In this document: in pieces, positions 53,301-61,438 of the stretch | Layout of the letters: each line of letters starts with the position of its first letter | Numbering within the stretch: position 1 is the stretch's first letter | DNA from: Bacteroidales bacterium | Lineage (GTDB): Bacteria; Bacteroidota; Bacteroidia; Bacteroidales; P3 | Length of the DNA: 64,000 nucleotides | Direction: 5' to 3' | Assembly: GCA_024681475.1 (NCBI GenBank) | Contig: JAILAT010000001.1 | Location: 62,001-126,000, forward strand | Translations under genes and position numbers: made by a program | Notes under the pieces: generated by a model | The model's input: the letters and a program-made list of their open reading frames with translations, nothing else | What the model was told of the DNA's origin: nothing | The model's database searches: none

Positions 53301-53446
53301 ATGCGGTAGGCGTCGTCGTAGTACATCTGTTCAACGAGGCCGTCGAGCTTTTTCCAGTTGTATGTTGTGTCGGGCACCGCAGCGTGCAGGCTGCCGGCCA
53401 CTAGTATGGTAAGGAAGGTTATGATTATCAGTCGATTGAATTTCAT
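47372..53446 (-). CDS. alpha-2-macroglobulin (MG)-family large secreted protein, apparently thioester-less
   Basis: 2024 aa; YVVDRVTGKPVKDLTLNLKVRSY, NDQPIYKPGDTVRTTLVVS (MG2), TLRSDSTGAVEVSFTVPDLLTEWSIKGLAWSQ (MG), alpha/alpha helical C-terminal region; no CxEQ at the expected thioester site. Confidence 0.9.
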   Translation of the reverse strand: MKFNRLIIITFLTILVAGSLHAAVPDTTYNWKKLDGLVEQMYYDDAYRMAGSLFERAQKQGLSRESLIAARYMSLSASSYRENAADSALLRYRQLLPTLDKVDQAVCHFYIATYYATYLTNGLSSYYVKNQYTGGVADEASDAGGNEEHPSLWSSQRIMDTVLMHYKAAFADADLLHSQPSEQFLYIVELSSGKDRLDITPTLFDVMAQQYLHDMRSRAEVHGQIAFDYFAFKSGTSEEFVAKPLPAEHDVDPLIWLSIKLLQQVERYHLADADTELLINLAIERIEYPEIGYWQKNLLPLLDRYRNSASPAMARLRAKLAEGYLGEENYIAALGQCDTVVAQFPQSPFAKMCDNMRSSIKYPVVYSEMQQHLPSGQPAPLHLRVRNVDSLYFRIVEGTTDYNNREQKMRNSRPVASWSMAVPSRDDYRGQQLLAIVPPVEQGEYYLMASPTADFKQYGFVYTYFEVSDLDLLPAQSDNKPQQGYVVDRVTGKPVKDLTLNLKVRSYNNEQYKLYCTTKTDEHGYYDFVPALKSKDSDNNSNYWQRRIETEYKGKKLVLRDGLSINVNSGDDEEYACVKFLNDQPIYKPGDTVRTTLVVSITTRGGAVLSSEGIEFRVVINSPNGTNLLADTVVTDAYGAAMVAYVLDEDAMPGRYSLNATELKQQTKSSAIYNYSSFQVEAYKQPKFRIDLHKPTRAVRLGDTIIVEGLAASYTAVPVANAHVEYSVRCDIYQTRKDYLRPWPQMSMSMLPYVGTLTTDELGAFRIVIVDTMASWVPEGGYCSYTFTATVTDLNGETHEESLHINLGKKSCRINIVEKKTPQGTQLQIGCQNLASGTNMSRPVKVQLEQLQMPEWPLLPLNLSFDSTPVLPLGREAYRDAFPLYDYTGTQMDFKKWTVQKRYADRTVDCSESGPGTLDMSDLPSGVYKVKAMAVDDYGDTVVEERYVSHTGRDARQPSSVELLWSEIDQEHVNVGDTLHLRFGSRFDDVTVYVVVNKENDYHETHVFNLSRSIRTLDIPVTDVMVGRMSVSLCAVKANHRSHNNFIIGVEKPDSKLTVAFESFRNKLQPGSQERWTLRIATNSTGQGVAANLAMTMYDHALDNFASLYWRLSPWPLSYTRPCLMTASTGCNYSNDSFFKHLPSDYTIDEDYLHWRDLLTAFFGGSRYVTLYGNTRKRTGSKSGFVEMDEAVFSIVDQDAPMSKAQVVSNRNSVMEVGNAESSDLISANEVAHMPGTLEGEIVAATAGVGFDEAASQKPPVRSNLNTLAFYAPTLRSDSTGAVEVSFTVPDLLTEWSIKGLAWSQNWQVGQLEASAVTQKPLMVVPNVPRYLYQGDTCCFAVKVSNMSDSTQNIELTLEMHDGLSGKTLPMVMGGTVRKLTLKAHTSAVATFILAVPEGDCYMAHYTVVARGQNCSDGETAAVPLLTRRQLVTESMSFYINGVGEKHYELKHLTQLDTAATDFTLRHHAVTAQLTPNPFWLALQCLPYADEHQNPSNIYLANSLYVNSLANKMVNDNPQLKELFEAWSQEEADTLFPSLIDDEVAATTPWLRQMQNEQQQRKQMANYFDHNKIDSRLKTDIDKLLDAQRSDGSWSWIAGGRYSSLYTTQYILSTFGLLQQQGVPIDRRLQKALKRALDYVDAENHSYYVKYLKNKQVDCINLDYLYMRSFYADSKLGGKYAESYNYFYTNAKQQNMQYTGLYSQAQLALVFQRSGDKALAQTMLKRVRQKALRSDEMGMYWRDNVSGYFWYQRPVETQALLIRAFAEAGGSGDDIALMQQWLLKQKQTTSWNSDIATVNAIQALLIVDDKSPLFTPSRSTLTFGSHRLDSDTLRHQPSVARRIAASEILPDDGNIVLRKDDDGIAWGAFFWQYFENQDKIPASETGITIKKNYYHVASGDKLTPLSKVGDISVGDRIRLRLQITVDRNLEYVEINVPRHAALEPVTTASGWRWSRGLSYYLAVTNTTQKLYVDYLNKGTYIVEFDYFVNSAGTYTAAPTTVQCLYAPEFRAVTPSPALKVRSLE

Positions 53447-53473
53447 GGCTTTTGCTTTTTGGTTAAGACTTGT

Positions 53474-53911
53474 CTATTGCTTGCTGTCGATGTAGTTGTA
53501 CACGGCATCCAGCCGCGCCTGAGTGCCGATGTTGTGGAATATATATATGGTGCGCTGGTCGAGCGAGGCGCCGACAAGGCAGCTTTTCTTCAATATGGGT
53601 TGCCCGTTTTTGGTGGGTGCAGGCTTGTGGGGGTCGGAGTTGCTGTGAAGACGGGCGTAGATGACGCCGTTCTGCGAGGTGGCACGGGAATCGACGGTGA
53701 TGCCGAACTCGCGGCACACCTTGACAAAGGCACGGTCGTCGACCATCTGGATGAGGGTGACATCAATCTTTATGCCCCCTACCGCGTAATTCATGCGACA
53801 CAGCACCTGTTTCACTTCGCGGCGGTTCTCGTACTGCCTGTACAGCTTGGTCTGGCCTATCGCCAGCTGCGTTGCCAGCAGCAAGAGAAATATGGCGTAT
53901 ATTCGTTTCAT
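53474..53911 (-). CDS. small secreted hypothetical protein in the ECF-sigma operon
   Basis: 145 aa, signal peptide MKRIYAIFLLLLATQLAIGQ; ordered between the anti-sigma-like and MG genes. Confidence 0.65.
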   Translation of the reverse strand: MKRIYAIFLLLLATQLAIGQTKLYRQYENRREVKQVLCRMNYAVGGIKIDVTLIQMVDDRAFVKVCREFGITVDSRATSQNGVIYARLHSNSDPHKPAPTKNGQPILKKSCLVGASLDQRTIYIFHNIGTQARLDAVYNYIDSKQ

Positions 53912-53992
53912 GATGAGTCGGTTTTTTGTGTTTATTCGGTATGGTTTCTTATGGCTGTCGTTATCAGGCTTTCATTTCGGTAATCGTTCTTT

Positions 53993-54376
53993 TCACAATG
54001 CTGTGGCCATGGTTTGGTCGAACCACTGGTCGATGTCGCTCTCCGACAGGCTGCTGTTGGAGCAGTACTGACGAGGCTGCCGGTTGGCGGCGGCGTAGAC
54101 GGTCATGCCGGTGCCCAGGGCCAGCAACAACGCAATGCTTGCGGCCACACGCAGCGGCAGCAGCGTCCGACGACGGCGTCTGAGGTTTTTGCGCAATTCG
54201 CTGCGACCCTGATTGGCGGTGGCGGCGAGAGCCAGGGGCACAATGACGCGTGCCGCCTCGGGATAGCGGCGACGCAGCTCTTCGTCATTCAGCATACGGC
54301 GATAGAGCACCTGGCGCTGCAGTTTGGTGATGGTGCCGTCGTTGAATTTTTCTATCAGTCTTTCAATGTCTTCCAT
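53993..54376 (-). CDS. single-TM anti-sigma-factor-like protein
   Basis: 127 aa; N-terminal cytosolic helical domain, basic juxtamembrane segment and one TM; overlaps the ECF sigma gene by 14 nt. Confidence 0.65.
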   Translation of the reverse strand: MEDIERLIEKFNDGTITKLQRQVLYRRMLNDEELRRRYPEAARVIVPLALAATANQGRSELRKNLRRRRRTLLPLRVAASIALLLALGTGMTVYAAANRQPRQYCSNSSLSESDIDQWFDQTMATAL

Positions 54377-54839
54377 GGTTCATCAGTATTTGGTGTGATT
54401 TGGCTAGGTGTTTTTTGACGGTGTCGAGGCTTTTGCCTATGCGGGTGGCTATCTCCTGGCAGTTGTAGCCTTCGATGTCGTGGAGGGTAACCACCTGGCG
54501 CTGACGCTCGTCGAGGGGTTCGAGCAGGGCGTCGACGCCATAGGGGTCGGTGGAGGGTGCTGCGCCGCAGTAGTCCTCGTCGAGGGGGCGTATAAGCTGC
54601 TGGCTACGGGAGCGGTTGCGTATTTGATTGCGGCAGTGGTTGCATAGCGAGGTGTAGATATAGCCAGCTTTGTTGTCGATAGTGTCGAGTGTTTCGCGTC
54701 GTTCCCAGATGGCCAACGAGACATCCTGCACGGCATCGCGTGCCTGGTCAATGTCGCCAAGCATACTCCAGGCTTGTGCCAGGAGGCTGTCGTAGAGCGA
54801 CAGGAGGAGGTCTTCTATTTGGCGGTCGCGGTTTTTCAA
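54363..54839 (-). CDS. ECF-type RNA polymerase sigma factor
   Basis: 158 aa; region 2 (AWSMLGDIDQARDAVQDVSLAIWERRETLDTIDNKAGYIYTSLCNHCRNQIR) and region 4 (LDERQRQVVTLHDIEGYNCQEIATRIGKSLDTVKKHLAKS). Confidence 0.92.
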   Translation of the reverse strand: MKNRDRQIEDLLLSLYDSLLAQAWSMLGDIDQARDAVQDVSLAIWERRETLDTIDNKAGYIYTSLCNHCRNQIRNRSRSQQLIRPLDEDYCGAAPSTDPYGVDALLEPLDERQRQVVTLHDIEGYNCQEIATRIGKSLDTVKKHLAKSHQILMNHGRH

Positions 54840-54893
54840 AGGTGTGTAAAGGTATAAGGGTGTCTCTTTTCTCGTTTTGGGATATCGGCAGGG

Positions 54894-57644
54894 TCAGGGT
54901 TTCCAGCCCAGGGTGATGCTGTAGGTGAGTATGTTGTTCAACACCAGCTGGCTGTTGACGCGGCGGCGGAAGTCGGAGCGAAACATGTAGGGTTCCATGA
55001 GGGAGTCGAACTCGTAGTCGTAATCGGTCCAGAATTTGGCGATGGTGACGTTGAGACGTGCGTTGACGCTGAGGGAGAGGCGGTTGGTGAGCATGCGATT
55101 CTTGCCCATTTCGAGGAGGATGCCTCCGCGATGGAAGGTGTTGTCGTAGACGTGGGCAGGCTCTTTGATGTCGACAAGGGCGTAGGTGGCGCCGAGGCCG
55201 AAGTAGAAGGCATCCCAGAAGACCGGGAAGGAGGCGCCGTCGCGCACGGAGAGGGCAAAGGTGAAGGTGTTCACATCGTGGCAGACACCGACGCGCTGGA
55301 TGTCGTAGCGCGAGCCGTTGTAGTCGGCCTGAAGATGCAGGCAGGCTTCGCTGCCAATCTGCCAGTTGAGTCCCAATGTGGGACGCACGGCGACAACGGG
55401 GATGTCGAAATTCCAGATGAGCCGTCCCAGGAAGGTGGGTGCGACGGTGAGTCCCGCTTCGACGGTGAAGGGGTGGCCCATGAATCCACCCTTTTTCTCG
55501 CCAAAGGATTCCGCCAGGCTTTCGTAGGCGAGCTGCCGGTTGATGCCGTTGTGGTCGACGGTGTAGACATCGGCGGCAGTGGCGGATTGGCCCGTGTTGA
55601 CATTGACGGTGTGAGAAGCACTGAGGGTCAGCTGGTTGAGGCCGGCAAAATAGACAGGCATGGTGGGGAAGACGACTTCGGGGAGGAGTTTGGCAAACTC
55701 GACGATGGGGTCGAAGGCGTAGAGGTTCTCCACGTTGACCACCAGGGGTATGGTGACATAGTCGACCTGATAGCGCTGCGCCAGGGGTTGTATGTCGACA
55801 GCTTGCAGCATGGACACTTTGTCGTCGATGGAGCTGTTCTCGCGCACCCATTCGCACAGGCGCACATAGTCGTTGTAACGGCCTCCATCGCCGCTGGCGA
55901 TGAGCGACTCAGTGGAGAAGTCTACTGGGTTGCCTCCCAGCTGGCGCACAATGGTGTGCGTCTGTTCCAACAGCTGCTGCTCCTTGCGCAGCGACTCCTT
56001 GACCTTCATGCGGTGCTTGTAGCCGTTGACCACGGCGTAGGTGGGCTGCATGACCATCACGCTGCGGCCATAGCGTTCAGCCGCGGGTTCATCAAGAGAC
56101 ATTGTATTATTGTTGAACCAGTTAACAAACTGCTCATCGCGCTGCATCAGGTCGGCAAAATAGTAGCGACGGGAGTCCTCGTTACGGACGTTCTGCCGTT
56201 TCTGGCGTATCAGGTCGTACTTCGAGTTGACGGCAGTGGTATCCTGCTGTATGGACTTGGCGGCAGTGTCGAGTGTCGCCAAAAAATAGTCGCGGCGGAA
56301 GTCGGCCTTGCCGAAGAGGTCGTTGAGCATATCGTCGTGGATTCGCATAATCTGCGGGTCGGAGCCACCATGCTGCCATAGGAAGCGCACCGTTATCATG
56401 GCCAGCTCGTTGGGCTGCACTTTGCGGAAGAGGTTCACCACCTGTTGCTCCTCGCCTTCCACACGGTCGGTGCTCTGTATGGAGTTGTTGCTCTCGGCAT
56501 AGAGCTTGTGCTTGGCCAGGGCGTAAAGCGACTGGCACATGACTTTTTGCGGATACCATTCAAAAGCATCGGGGCACTGCATGTATTCCACCCAAGAGTT
56601 GTAGAAAGCACGGGTATAGTTGCCATTGATAAGGTCCTGGCGCATACATTCCCAGCGTGCCAACGTCTGAATCTCCTCGAATTCTTCGGGTGTGGTCACC
56701 AGGTATTTGGACCCCTCATCGCTGTTGCCCAGCAGACTGCGCATGGCGATACGGCGCTTGAGCAGGTTGGGATGCGTGCTCAGCGAGTCGTCATAGTCGT
56801 CACGGGCGCTGATGGGCTTCACCTGTTCGAGGTAGTAGCTGCGAGGCAACTTGTAATAGGGGCTGTCGAACAGGGTGGTGTCGAAAGGGGTCTCTCCGAA
56901 AGGAAGATAGGAATACTGCAGCATGTCGAACACGCCGTCGGTCACCCCTTTCCAGTAGCGGCTCTTGCCATAGAAGAGTGTGGCACAGAGGCTGTCGGCC
57001 TCGCTCTCCATCGAGCGGGAGCGCTGGTGGTAGGTGAGAAAACGGTCGTGCGTAGCGCCACGGGTGGTGTCGTTCTTGATGTTATGGTCTTTGTCGAGTT
57101 CCACCCAGGTGTGGTCGCGATAGTAGTGCACAATCTCATGTCCCAGAGCGAAAGCCAGCGCTGCCTCGTTCTCGGCTTTTGCCACCAAGCCCAGGTTGAC
57201 GAAAATCATGCCCTGCCCCGTCGAGAAGGCGTTGACCGACGTGCTTTTGACGGTGTAGAAGCGGAGGCTGTCGCGCAGCTCAGGATAGTCGCGCAGCAGC
57301 GTGTCGGCGATGCGCTCTATCATCTCGGTGATAGGGTCGCCATAGAGTATCTCGCCGCCGGCCATCATGCGGTTAACCTGATATGAGACATTTTCCAGCT
57401 TGTTGACCTTCACATTGGCACCGCGCAACTTGGCACGCTGAAGGTCGATGGCATAGAGCCTGTTGAAATCCAGCAGCATATCGGCAGGCATAGGCCCCTG
57501 CGAATAGAGCCCGTCGTAGTCGCCTGCCAGCATCCGTTCCACAGATGGGGAAGCCTGTGGGCTCCGCGTCGTGGTGCCACTTTGCGCCACTGCCAGCAGC
57601 GGGAACAACGACAATAACAACAATGCTATTTTTCTCATAATCAA
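54894..57644 (-). CDS. M48-family metalloprotease with long C-terminal extension
   Basis: 916 aa; signal peptide, LAFALGHEIVHYYRDHTWVE (HExxH) and downstream ESEADSLC; C-terminal barrel/beta-like region. Confidence 0.85.
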   Translation of the reverse strand: MIMRKIALLLLSLFPLLAVAQSGTTTRSPQASPSVERMLAGDYDGLYSQGPMPADMLLDFNRLYAIDLQRAKLRGANVKVNKLENVSYQVNRMMAGGEILYGDPITEMIERIADTLLRDYPELRDSLRFYTVKSTSVNAFSTGQGMIFVNLGLVAKAENEAALAFALGHEIVHYYRDHTWVELDKDHNIKNDTTRGATHDRFLTYHQRSRSMESEADSLCATLFYGKSRYWKGVTDGVFDMLQYSYLPFGETPFDTTLFDSPYYKLPRSYYLEQVKPISARDDYDDSLSTHPNLLKRRIAMRSLLGNSDEGSKYLVTTPEEFEEIQTLARWECMRQDLINGNYTRAFYNSWVEYMQCPDAFEWYPQKVMCQSLYALAKHKLYAESNNSIQSTDRVEGEEQQVVNLFRKVQPNELAMITVRFLWQHGGSDPQIMRIHDDMLNDLFGKADFRRDYFLATLDTAAKSIQQDTTAVNSKYDLIRQKRQNVRNEDSRRYYFADLMQRDEQFVNWFNNNTMSLDEPAAERYGRSVMVMQPTYAVVNGYKHRMKVKESLRKEQQLLEQTHTIVRQLGGNPVDFSTESLIASGDGGRYNDYVRLCEWVRENSSIDDKVSMLQAVDIQPLAQRYQVDYVTIPLVVNVENLYAFDPIVEFAKLLPEVVFPTMPVYFAGLNQLTLSASHTVNVNTGQSATAADVYTVDHNGINRQLAYESLAESFGEKKGGFMGHPFTVEAGLTVAPTFLGRLIWNFDIPVVAVRPTLGLNWQIGSEACLHLQADYNGSRYDIQRVGVCHDVNTFTFALSVRDGASFPVFWDAFYFGLGATYALVDIKEPAHVYDNTFHRGGILLEMGKNRMLTNRLSLSVNARLNVTIAKFWTDYDYEFDSLMEPYMFRSDFRRRVNSQLVLNNILTYSITLGWKP

Positions 57645-57646
57645 TA

Positions 57647-59137
57647 TTATTTCAATTCGACATCCATCAGCATGGTGTTCTTCTTCGACGACACGCGCAG
57701 CGTCGCCCGGTCGTCAGAGGGACGGTCGACAACCTCTATCACACCCATGCCCGAGGGGAACTTCTTCGTGGTCTTCTTGTCGACATTGCCACGGGCGTCG
57801 ACACGGTAAACGCTGAGCGGTGTGCTGCCATGGAAGATGTAGGTCTTGCTGGCACGCATATCGATGTTGTAGGGCATCTTGCTGTCCGACTTGTTCTCGT
57901 TCATCAGCAAATAGCACATATCGCCACGCGACACCAGTATCTCGTTGACGAAATTGTAGTCCTTGGTGTAGGCAAGACGGCGCATGGGACGGCTCCATGT
58001 GATGGCACCCGTGGTGTCCACGCCGAAGAGCACCGATCCGAAAGCTCGGTAGAATATCTGTGTCGTCGTCATGCCGTTTTGGTTACGCATCTCGATGACT
58101 TCTTTGTAGGCCATGCCCAACAGCATGGCGCCGCCGTAGCTTGTCGAGGTTCTGGCACGGCAATGAATATCCGTGTATCCGCGGTCTTTCTTGTGGTTCT
58201 TGTCGATATGGGCGTTGCTCAGCACCGACAGTTCCTCGTCGGTAAACAGGCGATATTCAGCTTGCGACTTGCCGGTGCGAAGATCGAGCGCAGCGCCATA
58301 ATAGCCCGAAACGATGTAGTTGACCACTTTGTCGCCTTTCTTGACGGCCTGGGCCAGGAGGCCGCCAACCACAATATGGTTCTTGTCGCTCATGAGCAGA
58401 CTGGCGCTGTAGGCAGGATTGTCGCCCAGCTCCACAGAACCCATCACATAGTCCTCAACATCGACAATAGTCATGATAGCACGATTTTTGCTCACGCTGG
58501 CCAACGACACTTCACCGTCGTCGCTCACGGCAATGTCGCTCACGGTGCCGCAATCCACCACACGGTCCCACAGCACCTCGAAACGGTTGTCATAGAGCCA
58601 CACATGGGCGTTGTCTATGTTGTAGCCCCACTGCTGCGAAGCCACAGCATAGAAGGCCTTGTCGGCCGAACGTGCCACCATCACCTGTCCTTCCCTATCC
58701 ATCTGTCCCAACAGCTTCATCTCCTTCATCTCCATGGCCTCGAGGTCCACGATGCAACACGAGAGGCCTAGCGCCAAGCCTGCTTTATCCTTACGGCCCT
58801 TGCGGTCGAGAACGAGGAGGTACATCTTGCCATCGACTATCGAAATCTGCAACACATCCTTGTTGTGCAGTGCCTCGAGTTTCAGGGTGCCGTTCTTCTT
58901 CAGGTTATCGTCATAGCGTACCAGCTTCACACTCACAGCATAGATGTTGAACGCATCTGGAGTCTCCACCACTGTATAGTAGTGGTTGGCATAATGCTCA
59001 AAAAAACGGATACCATCCAACTGACGCTGATTCAAGGGCATACCCTTCTTGACGATGGTGGTCTGTGCCACTTCCAGTTTCTGAGCCTGACTCAACAACG
59101 GCAACAATGCCACAAGAATAAGAAGTACTTTTTTCAT
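57647..59137 (-). CDS. secreted hypothetical protein (beta-propeller-like)
   Basis: Signal peptide MKKVLLILVALLPLLSQAQ; repeating beta-rich pattern; start at 59137 preferred over 59164. Confidence 0.6.
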   Translation of the reverse strand: MKKVLLILVALLPLLSQAQKLEVAQTTIVKKGMPLNQRQLDGIRFFEHYANHYYTVVETPDAFNIYAVSVKLVRYDDNLKKNGTLKLEALHNKDVLQISIVDGKMYLLVLDRKGRKDKAGLALGLSCCIVDLEAMEMKEMKLLGQMDREGQVMVARSADKAFYAVASQQWGYNIDNAHVWLYDNRFEVLWDRVVDCGTVSDIAVSDDGEVSLASVSKNRAIMTIVDVEDYVMGSVELGDNPAYSASLLMSDKNHIVVGGLLAQAVKKGDKVVNYIVSGYYGAALDLRTGKSQAEYRLFTDEELSVLSNAHIDKNHKKDRGYTDIHCRARTSTSYGGAMLLGMAYKEVIEMRNQNGMTTTQIFYRAFGSVLFGVDTTGAITWSRPMRRLAYTKDYNFVNEILVSRGDMCYLLMNENKSDSKMPYNIDMRASKTYIFHGSTPLSVYRVDARGNVDKKTTKKFPSGMGVIEVVDRPSDDRATLRVSSKKNTMLMDVELK

Positions 59138-59180
59138 TTTCAATGTTTTTAATGTTGTTTTCATATTTTATATTATTTTG

Positions 59181-59211
59181 CAAAATTACACTTTTTCTTC
59201 ATTGTTTCCAA
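59181..59211 (-). promoter_or_regulatory. Bacteroidetes-type promoter upstream of the 57647-59137 gene
   Basis: Minus strand TTG-N20-TAATTTTG, ~44 nt upstream of the start codon. Confidence 0.55.
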
Positions 59212-59408
59212 CATCAGCATCCACTTTTTATGCTTTATTATCTTTTGAACATGTTTTTTTCATCAATCAAAGTATGCTTAAAATCATCATCTTACGCCCT
59301 TTATCTTATCATTGTATTACACAATAATTCCTTTGCCATATACCCATAAGACACCCCAGCATACCCAAAAGTGCATTTTATTGTAAAAAAAATACGTGTA
59401 ACAAAAAA

Positions 59409-60029
59409 ACGTGCCAACGGCACGTGATCTCAATTACTATGACATCGACTCGGCCAAAAAGATGGTGTCTCAAAAGTCCGAAGGACTGTCAGAATACAGG
59501 CAGGGATGGAGGCCATAGGCCGGAATCCCTGTTTTATGACATTCACCCATACTAAGCCCTGAAGGGGCGAAAGAGCCTGTCTGTAAGTCTTCTGCCGCCC
59601 CTTCAGGGCTTATTGCGCGCGGTGTGTCCTTTGCAGGGGTTGCGCACAGCTTCACCCCTGCCTATCCTCTGTCGTCCCGTTCTGGGACTGTGGGGATACC
59701 ATCTTCCACGCCATCCTCTTCATACGTGCCAGCGGCACGTTCTTTTAATAACCCCGCACGAAACGAAGTGCCGTGTGGGGTCTCTACGCCTCCCTCACCC
59801 AGCGTGCCGGAGGCACGCGCTCACTATGTCATCTCAAAATCGCTCCAACGGGCAACCAGATGCCAGCCCAGGGCATCGCCCTGGGTCACAGCACAGGGAC
59901 AAACCACGCACTGAAAGGGCAAAAGCATAGTAATCAACCTTCTGACCCTTCAGGGCGCAACCCCCTCTCACAATTAAGCCCAGGGCGATTGCCCTGGGCT
60001 ATTATCTATAGGCCTTTCAGGCCATATAG
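59409..60029. repeat. cluster of at least 12 short palindromes / inverted repeats (REP-like intergenic array)
   Basis: e.g. ACGTGCCaacGGCACGT (59409), AGTCCgaaGGACT (59475), CAGGGAT..ATCCCTG (59501-59531), TAAGCCCTGAAGGGGCG..CGCCCCTTCAGGGCTTA (59553-59612), GCAGGGGT..ACCCCTGC (59633-59661), ACGTGCCagcGGCACGT (59724), ACCCCGCACG..CGTGTGGGGT (59751-59781), GCGTGCCggaGGCACGC (59802), CCCAGGGCatcGCCCTGGG (59867), AGCCCAGGGCgattGCCCTGGGCT (59977), CTATAGGCCTttcAGGCCaTATAG (60006). Confidence 0.9.
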
Positions 60030-60043
60030 GGATGACATCCTTA

Positions 60044-60877
60044 TCAGAAACGGAAGGAAACCTCCAAACCGTGATATATCTTCAACGATTTGTCTGGTTT
60101 TCCAAGATCCAGAGTATGATAACCCGTGTTATGACTATTTATCTCATTGTTGATATCGCGCTGATAATTTGACAGCCATATCGTACTTTTTGCATAAGGC
60201 ATCAAGCTAGCGCAATAGCCTATGTTCAATGCAGAATACCGCCCTGTGCTGATTGAAAGACCTGCTTTCAAATCAAAATACGGTTTTACTCCATCAAAAT
60301 CAACATATCTCCATCCATCCAAAGATCCACCCTCTGCATAATAATGATATGAATAGGAGTAATAAGACCGATCCACACGATATTCATATACGTCCTGGTA
60401 ATGAATAATACTTTCAAACCAATATGACAATCCTAGCGAAACGCCGATAAACGGACGCATCTTCTTGAATCCTAATAGGTTGGCATCGATATTCCATCTG
60501 CCATGTAAAAACGCATCGGCAGCACCCCCACATCCTACTTTAAAATGAAATCCAGGACCGTACATGACATCGCCATTTCGTTTCAGCCTCTCATATCCAA
60601 ACGTCATAAGGGCTCCGCCATCAGAATACCTATCCGAATTTAACCGAATGTCTCCTACATTATAGCTATGTACACGTTGTTGTAAAAAGGTTCCTGCTGT
60701 AAGCCCTACAGAGAATTGACTATACCAATCACCGTGTTTTTTCGGAGGTTTGGTTTCCTTAATAGTATCTGTCACGGCAGCCTTGTATTGCCCACGACGG
60801 ACAACGACATCTTCTTGCTGGGCCAGTATGGGCATGGCAAATGCGCACATCAGCGCAACTAACAATACTCTTTTCAT
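60044..60877 (-). CDS. outer-membrane beta-barrel-like hypothetical protein
   Basis: 277 aa; signal peptide, alternating aromatic/Gly strands, terminal Phe (LEVSFRF); locally AT-richer than its neighbours. Confidence 0.65.
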   Translation of the reverse strand: MKRVLLVALMCAFAMPILAQQEDVVVRRGQYKAAVTDTIKETKPPKKHGDWYSQFSVGLTAGTFLQQRVHSYNVGDIRLNSDRYSDGGALMTFGYERLKRNGDVMYGPGFHFKVGCGGAADAFLHGRWNIDANLLGFKKMRPFIGVSLGLSYWFESIIHYQDVYEYRVDRSYYSYSYHYYAEGGSLDGWRYVDFDGVKPYFDLKAGLSISTGRYSALNIGYCASLMPYAKSTIWLSNYQRDINNEINSHNTGYHTLDLGKPDKSLKIYHGLEVSFRF

Positions 60878-61416
60878 TGCTCTACGGGATTAATGATGGT
60901 TGTTTGTTTCTTTGTTGGGTTGGGGGTACTTGCTGACGCATCAAAACTCTGCTTGATTAATTGCAGGTCATTTGCGCTGGCCTTACGGAAATTGGTGTAG
61001 GTGGCGGGATAGCCAGTCACTTCAACGGTGATGGTGTTCATGTCCGCCGAAGTCCTAATCTCATAGACTGGCACCAACAGCAGGTCGGCGTTGTTGAGTT
61101 TCACGGCACGTGTCAGCGTGTAGCTTTTCAGGTAACGGATTTCGGCCGAGTGATCGGGGTCGAGCAAGTCTTTGGCCGTAAGGGCGTTGCCGAATGTCTC
61201 CTTGTGGGTGATGCGGGTGGATGACACCGTGAGGTCGGCCACCACGGGCATCGTGTGTGCCGAAGCCACAGGGTTGATACTGCTCGCCGTCGCTTCGTCG
61301 TAGCCATACTTTTCGTTTTCAAGAACCACCACATGTTCTTTCTTGTTCTGTGCCAGCAGTTGTCCTGCGGCCAGCAGCAGCGCGGCTGCTGCAATCATCA
61401 ACTTTTTAGTGTCCAT
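60874..61416 (-). CDS. small secreted hypothetical protein
   Basis: Signal peptide MDTKKLMIAAAALLLAAGQLLAQ at ATG 61416; overlaps the 60044-60877 gene start by 4 nt. Confidence 0.65.
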   Translation of the reverse strand: MDTKKLMIAAAALLLAAGQLLAQNKKEHVVVLENEKYGYDEATASSINPVASAHTMPVVADLTVSSTRITHKETFGNALTAKDLLDPDHSAEIRYLKSYTLTRAVKLNNADLLLVPVYEIRTSADMNTITVEVTGYPATYTNFRKASANDLQLIKQSFDASASTPNPTKKQTTIINPVEQ

Positions 61417-61438
61417 TTTACGGGTATGTTTTGGTAAT

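Noticed and set aside
55131-56381. 416-codon ORF antisense to the M48 protease
   Set aside because: Antisense artefact without motifs
59470-60153. Short ORFs in the palindrome array (59470-59655, 59613-59930, 59624-59914, 59773-60153)
   Set aside because: They translate repeat palindromes and lack start context or domains; not believable proteins
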